Positions 15,221-22,801 of a DNA stretch of 26,496 nt are shown here, one piece after another. Location of the stretch: the IMG/VR virus record IMGVR_UViG_3300006071_000080, positions 1-26,496 of that record. One strand, written 5' to 3'. This stretch comes from a virus. Position 1 is the stretch's first letter; the number at the start of each line of letters is the position of its first letter. A program made the position numbers and the translations under genes. The notes beneath the pieces are model-generated. The model did not search any database, was not told the origin of the DNA, and saw only the letters and a list, made by a program, of their open reading frames with translations.

Positions 15221-16516
15221 ATGCCTGATTACAACTTTATTAATGCTGCAAACGAAGTAAAACCTGTACAACAGACTTCCATAGCAGATATGTTGAACTT
15301 AGCGCGTGGGGCGCAGGCATACCAGCAGGCGCAGCAAATTAACCCATTAGTGTTGCGTCAACAAGCTGCACAAACTGCTGCGGCAGAGGGCACGTTGCAA
15401 CCAAGCATTGATACCGCTACCGCAAACGCAAAAACAGCAACGGCTGGAGCAAATAACGCGCAATTAAAAAATGCACAAGAGCAGCAAGCAAATGTTTCTA
15501 GAAGTTTATTGAAATTGCTAGTGAACACACCGGATGGTCAATTAACACCAGATGTTATTAGTGAATTTGCAAAAGACAATTTAAAACAACAAAACGCAAC
15601 GCCTCAAGCGTATGACCAAGCAATGCAAAGTCTGCCCACAAAGGGAACCGATAAAGAATTGCGTTTATTTATTGCTCAACACGCATTAAATTCTGTATCC
15701 GCAGAAGCTCAAATTGAAAAAATGTACCCTGCCAACCAGATGATTACTACTGGCGCAAGGTCAGTTCCTGTAACGTCTGGAAGCGCGCTCGCAATGCAAC
15801 CGCCTGGCCAAGCAACCGGACCCGGAATCCAAGCGGAATTGCCACCTACAACTCCAGTAATTCGAGATGGTAAAGCGGGTTATTTAGGTGCGCCATCAAA
15901 TGTACAAGCTGCACTAACGCCAGCACAATCTGCAATGAGTACCGGTACTGGAACCGCTGCTGCATCAGATGTTGCACAAACGCAAGCCGACGCTACTACT
16001 GCACCTAAAAACAAGGCTATTTTCCAAACCATTAAAGGTCTTATTCCAGACTCTTACACCGGATTAGGAAGCGAAAAGAAATTGTTTGCAGAAAAAATTG
16101 CAGACGCTATCGGCATTCCTTATGACACTCTTAAAACGTCTAACACGGAAGAGTTGATTAAGAATCAAAACTTGCTAGCTTTGGTTGGCGGCAATACTGA
16201 TTCTGCCCGTGCGTTGGCTCAAGTTGCCAATCCTAACGTGACAATGACCAAGGCTGGTTTGAATAAAGTTCTTAATCAGTTAATTGGATTAGAAGACTTT
16301 AAAACAAACAAAGCAAACTTTTTGTCTCCATATCAAAATGACCCAACAACGTATGGTCAAAAATTGTTGCAATGGAATAATTACGCAGACCCACGATTTT
16401 TTCAGCAAATGTCGCAAGAAGAAGCACAGCAAATGCTTAAAACAATGACTCCAGCAGAATTGCAGGCATTGCGTCAAAAGAAAGCCGCTGCCAAACAACT
16501 TGGGATTATTCAATAA
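15221..16516 (+). CDS. Second ejection protein candidate (P22 gp20 position)
   Basis: A 431-aa protein beginning four bases after the preceding stop. Its first 120 residues are helical, rich in Ala and Gln (LARGAQAYQQAQQINPLVLR, then QQAAQTAAAEGTLQ; ATANAKTATAGANNAQ), like virion proteins that cross the envelope. The middle is Pro/Thr-rich, and residues about 265-405 form a more globular helical region ending with QQMSQEEAQQMLKTMTPAEL. No enzymatic motif is visible. Being the second gene of a three-gene block after gp10, it is probably one of the ejected proteins; P22 gp20 is a similar size (471 aa). Its stop overlaps the next start (TAATG). Confidence 0.7.
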   Translation: MPDYNFINAANEVKPVQQTSIADMLNLARGAQAYQQAQQINPLVLRQQAAQTAAAEGTLQPSIDTATANAKTATAGANNAQLKNAQEQQANVSRSLLKLLVNTPDGQLTPDVISEFAKDNLKQQNATPQAYDQAMQSLPTKGTDKELRLFIAQHALNSVSAEAQIEKMYPANQMITTGARSVPVTSGSALAMQPPGQATGPGIQAELPPTTPVIRDGKAGYLGAPSNVQAALTPAQSAMSTGTGTAAASDVAQTQADATTAPKNKAIFQTIKGLIPDSYTGLGSEKKLFAEKIADAIGIPYDTLKTSNTEELIKNQNLLALVGGNTDSARALAQVANPNVTMTKAGLNKVLNQLIGLEDFKTNKANFLSPYQNDPTTYGQKLLQWNNYADPRFFQQMSQEEAQQMLKTMTPAELQALRQKKAAAKQLGIIQ

Positions 16517-18963
16517 TGGCTACTTTCGCAGACTTCCTTGACGCTCCTGCGGCTCCATCGCAGTCTTCTAGTCCTGCGCCCAATAAAGTTAAAAACCCAA
16601 CGGCGCAAGAACTGTATGGCGTAAATGATTTGCAGAATTCTTTGGCGCAAATTCAATCAACTTTGCCCGACTTAGTGCCAGGCTCTCCGTCTCATAAACG
16701 GGCATTGGCTGACATTCAAAGCATCCAATCTGAGTTGCAACGCCATGCAACACAACAATCTGCGCCAGCAATGCCCAAAACTGGCACGTTGTCGGATTTT
16801 CTTGATGCCCCCGCCTCACCAGACACGTCTGCCGTTGGCGCAACAACTCCGCAGGGGCATTTAACTCCGCAGCAAATGGAGGCTCAGGTTAAGCCCGTTC
16901 AGCCCGATTTGGTTACACAAGCATTTCAACGTGCATTGGAATTGAGGCAGCAATTAAAACAACGTCAGCCGGGTGAAATTGCCTCTACTTTGGATGTTGT
17001 TGGAAATCTGCCATCACAATTTGCTGGAACGGTTGGTTATGGCGCTGGTCGTTTGTTTGGTTTAACTGATAAAGAAGCTACCGCTGCCGCTGCGCCCGTG
17101 TCTCAAGCATTGGCAAACCCTGTTGGCCGTTTAATGGGCGTTACAGACCAGCCAGGCTATCAAACTTCTTTGCCTGCAATGGCGCAGCAAGCAGTAGGCG
17201 GTGTTGTACAAAAAGGCGCTGAAGCTATTGGACAACGTACAGGCATTAGTCCAACCGACATTGAGCAAGGCGTGTCTGCCGCAATGATGGCTGCTCCATT
17301 TGTTAAAGCACCTTTAGGACGCGCTGGCGCTGCTATCAAGTCTGCATTGCCTGAATACACTTTTGTTGAACCTAAAACGGCTGTTATGGCGGCTCCTTCT
17401 GAAACCGTTGGGCTTGGAAGTGCCGGTGCTGCTGCATCTAAAACAGACCCTTATGCGGGTCAAATAACTGGAGAAGAATCCGCAAGAGGCGGTCAATTCC
17501 CGCAAATTAAACTTTCTAAAATTTCTCAAGATGTGCCCAAATCCGAACAAGCAGTAAGGGCGCAAATTGCAAATGAAATTCTTGGAGATAGTGGACAAAT
17601 CCGACCCGGTGTTGTTACGGGTAATGAAAACACGTTACGCAATGAATACACATTGGCAAAAATGCCAGACCCTACACCAGAAGGTCAAGTTTACAAACAA
17701 CAAATTACAAACGAACAAAATGCGTTGTCTAACTATGCTCAAGAACGTGTAAAAGCAACTGGAGCAGACCCATCATTGATTGATGATGAACAACGTGGAC
17801 GCTCAGTTAATGATGTGTTTTATGGAAACCATCCTGATGACCTGGTTCCAACAAGCATTACCGGATATTTTCAAAGAGCAAAAGAACAAATTTATCAATC
17901 AGCAAAAGATAGATATGGAAATAATCCAATTCAAACATCCAATGTTGATAATTTGCTAAACAACCCTCAATGGATTGCCGGTCTTGAAATTAAAGGAAAT
18001 CAAGGAGTTGCCTCCTCTGCTCAAAAATTTCTTAATCTTGCTAAAAATGTTGGATTTGAAGATGCTAGTGGTGTTATGCAACCCGCTGGTTCTGTATCTG
18101 CTTATGATGCAGTAAGAAAAGCATTAAATAGCGAATGGTCTCCACAAAATTCTAGAGCAATTGCGGCTGTAAATAGTGCCATTGATAAAGACATTGCAAG
18201 CGCAGCCGACCCATCACTTTATAAACTTGGTGATAATATTCACAAGTTAGAAAAAACAATTTTTGAATCAAAAGGAATTGCAGATATTTTTGGGCCGCAA
18301 GATAAAAATAACGTAACTTTGTCTAGCACTCCAGTAGAAAAAATATTGCCAAAATTAAACAATTTGCCTATTGAGCAATGGCGTCATATTCACGATACAT
18401 TAAATCAATTTGCAAGTGGAAGTTTGCGTGATGCATTAGAAGGAATGCCTCCAATCCCGCCTGAATTGCAAAATGCAGCTTCTGCTGCTCAAAAAGAAAT
18501 AGCAGGCGCATTAGCGCGTAAAGTGTATGAATCGGGCGCTTCTAAAATTGGCACATGGAATCCGAACTCTGTTAATTCCACGCTTAATTCAACAATTGGT
18601 CAAAAAATACTTCAAACATTTCCACAAGATGAAGTTGCAAAATTTCACACATTAAATCGTGGTGGTTATTTAATGCCTGGCATACATTCGTATGAAGGTG
18701 CAGCGTTACAACAAAAACGTGTTGGTAATTTGGCGGGAACTCTTGCAGAAAAAGGACTTACTGCCGGTGGTGCGGGTTTAGGAGGTGCATTGTTTGGGCC
18801 TCCAGGTGCTGCGGCTGGTGCTGGAATTGGTCAACAAGTAGGTGGTAAAGTTGCTGGTGCATTGGAACAACGCGCGTTATCTAAGAAAGCTACTAAAGCT
18901 GTTGAAGAAATGCAAAAAGCAGCAGCACTTAATAAAACTTCTTTAAAAGACATTGGTAAATAA
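16516..18963 (+). CDS. Third ejection protein candidate (P22 gp16 position)
   Basis: An 815-aa protein. The N-terminus contains two copies of a short motif, TFADFLDAPAAP (residues 3-14) and TLSDFLDAPASP (91-102), suggesting paired binding sites for a partner. A hydrophobic Gly/Ala-rich region lies at about 158-270 (FAGTVGYGAGRLFGLTDKEA; AAMMAAPFVKAPLG), and near the end (about 749-785) is a glycine zipper (GGAGLGGALFGPPGAAAGAG), both able to insert in membranes. The middle is long helical sequence. P22 gp16 (609 aa) is ejected and needed for DNA entry across the inner membrane. No lytic transglycosylase motif is visible. DNA from about 17580 to 18700 is richer in A+T than the start of the gene, hinting at mosaic origin. 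Confidence 0.72.
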   Translation: MATFADFLDAPAAPSQSSSPAPNKVKNPTAQELYGVNDLQNSLAQIQSTLPDLVPGSPSHKRALADIQSIQSELQRHATQQSAPAMPKTGTLSDFLDAPASPDTSAVGATTPQGHLTPQQMEAQVKPVQPDLVTQAFQRALELRQQLKQRQPGEIASTLDVVGNLPSQFAGTVGYGAGRLFGLTDKEATAAAAPVSQALANPVGRLMGVTDQPGYQTSLPAMAQQAVGGVVQKGAEAIGQRTGISPTDIEQGVSAAMMAAPFVKAPLGRAGAAIKSALPEYTFVEPKTAVMAAPSETVGLGSAGAAASKTDPYAGQITGEESARGGQFPQIKLSKISQDVPKSEQAVRAQIANEILGDSGQIRPGVVTGNENTLRNEYTLAKMPDPTPEGQVYKQQITNEQNALSNYAQERVKATGADPSLIDDEQRGRSVNDVFYGNHPDDLVPTSITGYFQRAKEQIYQSAKDRYGNNPIQTSNVDNLLNNPQWIAGLEIKGNQGVASSAQKFLNLAKNVGFEDASGVMQPAGSVSAYDAVRKALNSEWSPQNSRAIAAVNSAIDKDIASAADPSLYKLGDNIHKLEKTIFESKGIADIFGPQDKNNVTLSSTPVEKILPKLNNLPIEQWRHIHDTLNQFASGSLRDALEGMPPIPPELQNAASAAQKEIAGALARKVYESGASKIGTWNPNSVNSTLNSTIGQKILQTFPQDEVAKFHTLNRGGYLMPGIHSYEGAALQQKRVGNLAGTLAEKGLTAGGAGLGGALFGPPGAAAGAGIGQQVGGKVAGALEQRALSKKATKAVEEMQKAAALNKTSLKDIGK

Positions 18964-18965
18964 TC

Positions 18966-19199
18966 ATGGAAATGCAAAGCCTAATCGACGCTGGCCTTGG
19001 TTTAATCATGGCCGTATTAGGCTGGTTTGCCCGTGAGTTGTGGGCTGCGGTCAAAGACCTTAAAACAGACTTGTCTAAGCTGCGGGAAGACCTCCCCAAA
19101 GAATACGTTGCCAAAGACGACTACCGCCAGGATATACGCGAACTCAAAGAAATCATGAACAAGGTCTTTGACAGGCTGGAAAACAAGGTAGACAAATGA
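18966..19199 (+). CDS. Small membrane-anchored coiled-coil protein
   Basis: A 77-aa protein I cannot assign. Residues 6-28 (LIDAGLGLIMAVLGWFAREL) form one membrane helix and residues 29-77 a charged heptad-like helix (VKDLKTDLSKLREDLPKEYV, then DIRELKEIMNKVFDRLENKV). This single-helix plus coiled-coil form resembles small BhlA/holin-related or phage-membrane proteins that sit close to lysis genes. ATG 18966 is two bases after the preceding stop, and its TGA overlaps the next ATG (ATGA), so three genes are translated in series. A role as an accessory holin is possible but unsupported by more than shape and place. Confidence 0.7.
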   Translation: MEMQSLIDAGLGLIMAVLGWFARELWAAVKDLKTDLSKLREDLPKEYVAKDDYRQDIRELKEIMNKVFDRLENKVDK

Positions 19200-19666
19200 T
19201 TGACCCCATTACCCTAATTGCAACTGCAAAGGCTACCATTGCCGGGGTAAAGCAGGCTATTGCATTGGGAAAAGATGCGTCCGAATTAATTCATCAGTTT
19301 TTTGATGCAAAAGACGCGGTGATGAAGGAAAAGGCAAACCCTACTAAAAAGCCATTCCAGTCCGTCAACAGTCAGGCCATGCAGATCATTCAGTTGGCAG
19401 AAGAAATGCAACAAGTGGAAGAAGAAATCAAGATGTCTTTCATGCGCCGAGGCAAGACCAACCTTTGGATGGATTTCCTGCGGGAGCGCAACCGCATCGT
19501 TGCAGAAAATCAAAAAAACGAAATTGCGGAAAAGAAAGCTAAAGCTGCTCGCAAAAAAGAAATTCAAGAGGCCGTTGAGTTGGTTGCCCTAGTTGCTTTG
19601 GCTGCGCTTTTAATCACCGTAGTTGCGTGGGGTACTATGGAATACGTTACCTTCATGAAAGCATGA
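19196..19666 (+). CDS. Helical protein with C-terminal membrane segment, unknown function
   Basis: A 156-aa protein I do not recognise by name. Residues 1-40 are a hydrophobic-amphipathic helix; 41-125 are strongly charged and helical (EEMQQVEEEIKMSFMRRGK, RERNRIVAENQKNEIAEKKA); 126-150 are a membrane helix (VELVALVALAALLITVVAWG). It overlaps the upstream gene by four bases (ATGA) and ends one base before the lipoprotein ATG. Similar helical tail-anchored proteins appear before lysis genes in podophages of aquatic bacteria, as far as I can recall. It might act in the inner membrane with its neighbours during lysis or DNA entry. Confidence 0.7.
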   Translation: MIDPITLIATAKATIAGVKQAIALGKDASELIHQFFDAKDAVMKEKANPTKKPFQSVNSQAMQIIQLAEEMQQVEEEIKMSFMRRGKTNLWMDFLRERNRIVAENQKNEIAEKKAKAARKKEIQEAVELVALVALAALLITVVAWGTMEYVTFMKA

Positions 19667-19667
19667 C

Positions 19668-19871
19668 ATGAAAGCGGCGCTGGTTGTCTTGTTTGTTGCG
19701 GTGGGCTTGGTGAGTTGCAAAGACAGTTACCGTTACCAGTGTCAAAACCCCGACAACTTTAATATTCCAGCTTGCACCAAGCCTCGTTGCGAATTTGACC
19801 AAACTTGCCCAGATTACTTGGTGGCTCCTGTTCTGGAGAAGAAAATTGAACAACCAAAGACTTACCGCTGA
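19668..19871 (+). CDS. Small cysteine-rich lipoprotein
   Basis: A 67-aa protein with a signal peptide (MKAALVVLFVAVGLVSC): a Lys at position 2, hydrophobic residues 3-15 and a lipobox LVSC with the modified Cys at 17. The mature part has four further Cys (25, 36, 41, 47) in a CQNPDNFNIPACTKPRCEF...CPDY arrangement that could form two disulphides in the periplasm. It is one base downstream of the preceding stop and overlaps the next gene by 26 bases. Not an Rz1: it lacks a proline-rich mature chain and is not nested in an Rz gene. Superinfection exclusion or envelope signalling would fit a phage lipoprotein, but nothing in the sequence decides this. Confidence 0.78.
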   Translation: MKAALVVLFVAVGLVSCKDSYRYQCQNPDNFNIPACTKPRCEFDQTCPDYLVAPVLEKKIEQPKTYR

Positions 19872-20334
19872 AGAGATCGAGGTCCGCGTTTGGGCGGTTA
19901 CAGTTTTTGCCATCACGCTAATTCTGTTCGGGATCGTTGCGTCCCTGTTGTACTCGGTAACCTTTGTGGTGCAGCCAATCAAGAGCATGGCTCCTATTGA
20001 CCAAGCCTACACCAAGATGTTGAATGACATTGTGCTGCTCATTGTGGGAGGTATCGGCGGTGTAGTTGGGAAACGTGCCGTCAGCCAGGCTGCACAGCGT
20101 ATGGCCTCGCCAATGCCTCCGTGCTACCCACAAGCACCTTACCCATCGCCCTATGGATTCCAGCCTCAAAATACGGCTCCTGCGCCTTTTGGCGGTATGC
20201 CTGTGTTTAACAATCCTCCGTTAGATCAATCGTGGACTCCACCACCACCTCCAAACACGCCTCCACATTACTTGGAGCCTGATGAAGAACGTGAAATTTT
20301 GGCCATTGCCCGTGCGGAGATGCGAAATGTTTAA
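19846..20334 (+). CDS. Two-helix membrane protein, holin candidate
   Basis: A 162-aa protein if started at TTG 19846, which has GGAG at 19835-19838 with 7-base spacing; extension to 19795 would overlap the lipoprotein gene further and has no ribosome site. Two membrane helices are visible, residues about 14-43 (VWAVTVFAITLILFGIVASL) and 60-77 (NDIVLLIVGGIGGVVGKR), with charged ends. The rest is a Pro/Tyr-rich tail (PPCYPQAPYPSPYGFQPQN; WTPPPPPNTPP) and a charged C-terminal helix. It lies directly before Rz, Rz1 and the endolysin, which makes it the best holin candidate, although holins rarely carry such a long proline-rich tail. The stop is inside the Rz start region. Confidence 0.7.
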   Translation: MNNQRLTAEEIEVRVWAVTVFAITLILFGIVASLLYSVTFVVQPIKSMAPIDQAYTKMLNDIVLLIVGGIGGVVGKRAVSQAAQRMASPMPPCYPQAPYPSPYGFQPQNTAPAPFGGMPVFNNPPLDQSWTPPPPPNTPPHYLEPDEEREILAIARAEMRNV

Positions 20335-20800
20335 CCCTTGGATTATTTTGGCCGCAATCTTTGTTTTTGTTGGCTTTGGTTTAATTGAGTACGACAAGGG
20401 CTACGCCAAAGCTACGGCAGAGAATGAAGCCAAAATAGCCATTGCTAATGAGCATTCACGAGATACAGAAGAAAAGTTAGCAAATGCTTTGTCCGATAAC
20501 GAAAATCAACTGAAAAAGGTGCAAAAAAATGCTGACAAGAAAATTAAAAAGCTCAAGTCTTCTATTAGCGATGGTTCTTTGCGGTTGTCAATCCCTGTCA
20601 TCGCCCAAGGTTGTGTACAAGCCCCCGCAAGTGCCTCCTCTGCCAGCGGAGATAGCGGACAAGTCCGAGCCGAACTTGACAAATCGACTGCTCAAGATCT
20701 TGTCTCCATCACAGCAGACGGAGATGCAGCCATCCGAAAGCACGCAGCCTGCGTTGATGCCTACAACCAAGTGAGGGAGCAAATCAATGCTAACCGCTGA
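20327..20800 (+). CDS. Rz: Inner-membrane spanin subunit (Rz-like)
   Basis: A 157-aa protein with one N-terminal membrane helix (residues 4-20, PWIILAAIFVFVGFGLI) and a long charged periplasmic helix (EYDKGYAKATAENEAKIAIA, then LANALSDNENQLKKVQKNAD), the standard i-spanin layout. The start is ATG 20327 with GGAG at 20316-20319; an ATG at 20282 would give a longer protein with no ribosome site. A nested reading frame encodes the outer-membrane partner. Spanins join inner and outer membranes and disrupt the outer membrane after holin and endolysin have acted. The C-terminus has two Cys that could form intermolecular disulphides. It overlaps the endolysin start by 14 bases. Confidence 0.83.
   Translation: MFNPWIILAAIFVFVGFGLIEYDKGYAKATAENEAKIAIANEHSRDTEEKLANALSDNENQLKKVQKNADKKIKKLKSSISDGSLRLSIPVIAQGCVQAPASASSASGDSGQVRAELDKSTAQDLVSITADGDAAIRKHAACVDAYNQVREQINANR
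20529..20774 (+). CDS. Rz1: Outer-membrane lipoprotein spanin subunit (Rz1-like), nested inside Rz
   Basis: An 81-aa reading frame entirely inside Rz in another frame, a hallmark of lambda-type Rz/Rz1. It starts at ATG 20529, after AAAAAGGTG. The signal peptide (MLTRKLKSSSLLLAMVLCGC) has a lipobox ending at Cys 20, with Cys 18 as a less likely site. The mature chain starts QSLSSPKVVYKPPQVPPLPA, the proline-rich form expected for o-spanins that meet the Rz C-terminus across the periplasm. The nested position, lipobox and proline pattern together make this robust even though the frame would normally be dismissed as a shadow. Confidence 0.85.
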   Translation: MLTRKLKSSSLLLAMVLCGCQSLSSPKVVYKPPQVPPLPAEIADKSEPNLTNRLLKILSPSQQTEMQPSESTQPALMPTTK

Positions 20801-21383
20801 ACAATGCCAAGCCATGGGCATCCCACAAGGATGGGATACCGCCCTAAATGCCACGTTTGACAAGTTTGGCATTGATACCCCTGCGCGTCAGGCCAGCTTC
20901 ATTGGGCAGTGCAGCCACGAGTGCAACAACTTTCGCACCCTTGAAGAAAACTTGAACTACAAGGCCGAGGCGCTGATGCGTCTGTGGCCAACTCGGTTTA
21001 CAACCATTGAGATCGCTAACCAGTATGCCAAGAATCCCCAGAAAATCGCCAACAAGGTCTACGCTGACCGCATGGGAAACCGTGACGAGGCTTCTGGTGA
21101 CGGCTATCGTTTTCGTGGTCGGGGCTGCATTCAGCTTACTGGTCATGCTAATTACTTCCACGCTGGCGCTTCCTGTGGTGTTGATTTTGTTATGCAACCG
21201 GATTTGGTCGCCACGCCCCAATACGCAGCAATGACTGCTGGGTGGTTTTGGTCCACACATGACTTAAATCAGTTTGCAGACTTGCAAGACTATGTGACGA
21301 TGACCAAGCGCATCAACGGCGGAACTATTGGACTAGAAGAACGCATTACCAAAATCCAAAACGTATTGAACATCTTAAAGTAA
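20787..21383 (+). CDS. Endolysin, glycoside hydrolase family 19
   Basis: A 198-aa single-domain peptidoglycan hydrolase. Family 19 features are clear: GQCSHECNNFRTLEENLNYK (residues 40-59), holding the proposed catalytic Glu 45 and the second acidic site at Glu 53/54, and YRFRGRGCIQLTGHANY (about 107-123), the conserved substrate-cleft motif. The ending (TMTKRINGGTIGLEERI) is also family-typical. There is no signal peptide, so it needs a holin for release to the periplasm. ATG 20787 overlaps the Rz end and has GAGGGAG at about 20773-20779. GH19 phage endolysins act as N-acetylmuramidases or chitinase-like glycosidases on the glycan chain. Confidence 0.93.
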   Translation: MLTAEQCQAMGIPQGWDTALNATFDKFGIDTPARQASFIGQCSHECNNFRTLEENLNYKAEALMRLWPTRFTTIEIANQYAKNPQKIANKVYADRMGNRDEASGDGYRFRGRGCIQLTGHANYFHAGASCGVDFVMQPDLVATPQYAAMTAGWFWSTHDLNQFADLQDYVTMTKRINGGTIGLEERITKIQNVLNILK

Positions 21384-21427
21384 CAAAATTGTGTTACGTT
21401 CCAAAGGTTGTAACTACAAGGTGCTTT

Positions 21428-22378
21428 ATGAACTTGTCAGATGCTGAATTTATCGAACTTTGGGGAACCCATAAATCACCTGCAAAGGTGGCTAAAGCAA
21501 TGGGAACAAACCTTCGAAACGTCTATCGTCGCAGACATAATCTTGCACAGAAATACAACATGAGCCTAGAAACCCACAAAGAAGTCAAAACCTGGGCGCC
21601 ACCTCCTCCTAAATCCGAATTGGGCATTGAAAATGGAACAGTTATTGTTTTTTCTGACGCTCATTTCTGGCCTGGGATACGGACTACTGCTTTTCAAGGT
21701 CTACTGTGGGCAATTGAAAAACTACAACCGAAAGCAGTCATTTGCAATGGGGATGCTTTTGACGGTGCATCTGTATCTCGCCATCCACCTCTGGGTTGGG
21801 CTAAAACACCAAGCCTAATCGAAGAACTCCACACTTGCCAAGAGATGCTTGGTGAAGTCTCTGAGGCCGCTAAAAAGGCTCGGCATAACGTCAAGCTGAT
21901 CTACACAATGGGCAACCACGACGCTCGGTTTGAAATGCGTTTGGCCTCCAACGCCCCACAATACGTTCAAACGCCAGGCTTTAAACTCTCGGATCACTTT
22001 ACGGATTGGCATTTCTGTATGCTCACATGGGTGACAGATGACGTTATTGTCAAGCACCGCTACAAGGGCGGCATCCATGCTACCCACAATAACACGGTAG
22101 GGGCTGGTAAGTCGATTGTCACGGGGCATTTGCACAGTCTGAAAGTCACGCCCTTTGCTGACTACACCGGCAATCGTTTCGGCGTGGATACAGGCACTCT
22201 CGCAGAGCCTTACGGTCCTCAATTTGAATATGGTGAAGGCAACCCACTAAACCATCGGTCAGGCTTTGCGGTGCTGACAATCAAGGATGGCAAACTGCTC
22301 TGGCCTGAGCTAGTCCACAAGTGGGACGATGGGCAGATCGAGTTTCGCGGTGAAGTGATAGACGTAAGCGGCCTATAA
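21428..22378 (+). CDS. Metallophosphoesterase with N-terminal helix-turn-helix-like domain
   Basis: A 316-aa protein from ATG 21428 (AAGGTG at 21417-21422). Residues 3-45 (SDAEFIELWGTHKSPAKVAK, NLRNVYRRRHNLAQ) look like a helix-turn-helix. The rest is a calcineurin-like phosphoesterase: DAH (77-79), GDAFDG (108-113), GNHDAR (162-167), a His at 217 or 220, and GHLHS (233-237), which supply the two-metal site. Members cleave phosphodiesters or phosphomonoesters; the phage group it resembles is often annotated as DNA repair or Mre11-like. It is the last rightward gene, after lysis, and is followed by a terminator. A DNA substrate is suggested by the HTH-like part but not shown. Confidence 0.85.
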   Translation: MNLSDAEFIELWGTHKSPAKVAKAMGTNLRNVYRRRHNLAQKYNMSLETHKEVKTWAPPPPKSELGIENGTVIVFSDAHFWPGIRTTAFQGLLWAIEKLQPKAVICNGDAFDGASVSRHPPLGWAKTPSLIEELHTCQEMLGEVSEAAKKARHNVKLIYTMGNHDARFEMRLASNAPQYVQTPGFKLSDHFTDWHFCMLTWVTDDVIVKHRYKGGIHATHNNTVGAGKSIVTGHLHSLKVTPFADYTGNRFGVDTGTLAEPYGPQFEYGEGNPLNHRSGFAVLTIKDGKLLWPELVHKWDDGQIEFRGEVIDVSGL

Positions 22379-22403
22379 AAAAAGGGGAGCATCAGCCCCC
22401 CTT
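22377..22403 (-). terminator. Terminator between convergent transcription units
   Basis: AAGGGG (22382-22387) pairs with CCCCTT (22398-22403), with an inner GC/GC step. Read leftward, the hairpin is followed by seven T (complement of A-run 22377-22383), giving a good terminator for the leftward genes. Read rightward only a loose CCTTGTGTTT follows, so it would be weaker for the rightward unit, though it probably serves both. Confidence 0.75.
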
Positions 22404-22420
22404 CCTTGTGTTTGCAGAAT

Positions 22421-22756
22421 TTACTCTGCTTCGTCTTCTACCAGCAGCCATTCGCCGGTATCTTCGTTCAGCCAGTACCAGGCATCGTACTCTTCGTCGT
22501 ACCAGCAGAAGCATTCTGCGTCTTCGTCGTAGACATACTCTTCGCCTTCGTCAAAGAGATCAACGATGTTTTCGTCAAGCTCTTCGAACTCTTCTTCCTC
22601 AAACTCTTCGCACTCTTCTTCTTCGTTTTCTTCCTCATCGGAAACAACTTCTAGATTGCCCATCATGTGAGCAATTTCTGCGAGACGAACGATAGAGCTG
22701 GTGCAGAACTCAAAATAGCCACCATCTTGCATATCAATAGATACCGTGAAATTCAT
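22421..22756 (-). CDS. Extremely acidic small protein, DNA-mimic candidate
   Basis: I do not recognise this 111-aa protein. Counting residues gives 43 Asp/Glu against one Arg and no Lys. Residues 1-37 are normal in composition (MNFTVSIDMQDGGYFEFCTS onward); 38-75 are nearly pure Glu/Asp (EEENEEEECEEFEEEEFEEL); 76-111 mix Asp/Glu with many Tyr and Trp (YVYDEDAECFCWYDEEYDAW). Such charge and aromatic content occurs in DNA-mimic proteins, for instance anti-restriction proteins, but also in histone-like or assembly chaperone partners. It is the last gene of the leftward unit, with GGGGG as ribosome site. The reading frame is real by its start signal and terminator, and the opposite-strand frames are low-complexity shadows. 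Confidence 0.75.
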   Translation of the reverse strand: MNFTVSIDMQDGGYFEFCTSSIVRLAEIAHMMGNLEVVSDEEENEEEECEEFEEEEFEELDENIVDLFDEGEEYVYDEDAECFCWYDEEYDAWYWLNEDTGEWLLVEDEAE

Positions 22757-22765
22757 AAAACCCCC

Positions 22766-22792
22766 AAAAATTTAGAGCAGCAAACCCGCTGC
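22766..22792 (-). terminator. Terminator-like hairpin upstream of the acidic protein gene
   Basis: On the minus strand GCAGC (22792-22788) pairs with GCTGC (22781-22777) around a 6-base loop and is followed by TCTAAATTTTT. The stem has only five base pairs, so it may reduce rather than stop transcription into the acidic protein gene. Confidence 0.4.
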
Positions 22793-22801
22793 AAGAACAT
22801 C

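Noticed and set aside
21380-21397. Six-pair hairpin GTAACA/TGTTAC at the endolysin stop
   Set aside because: No T-run and a short stem; could be chance. It may be a minor regulatory element but cannot be supported.
22406-22695. Plus-strand frames over the acidic protein gene
   Set aside because: Low-complexity Phe/Leu/Arg products of the GAA/GAG-rich complementary strand; no ribosome sites.
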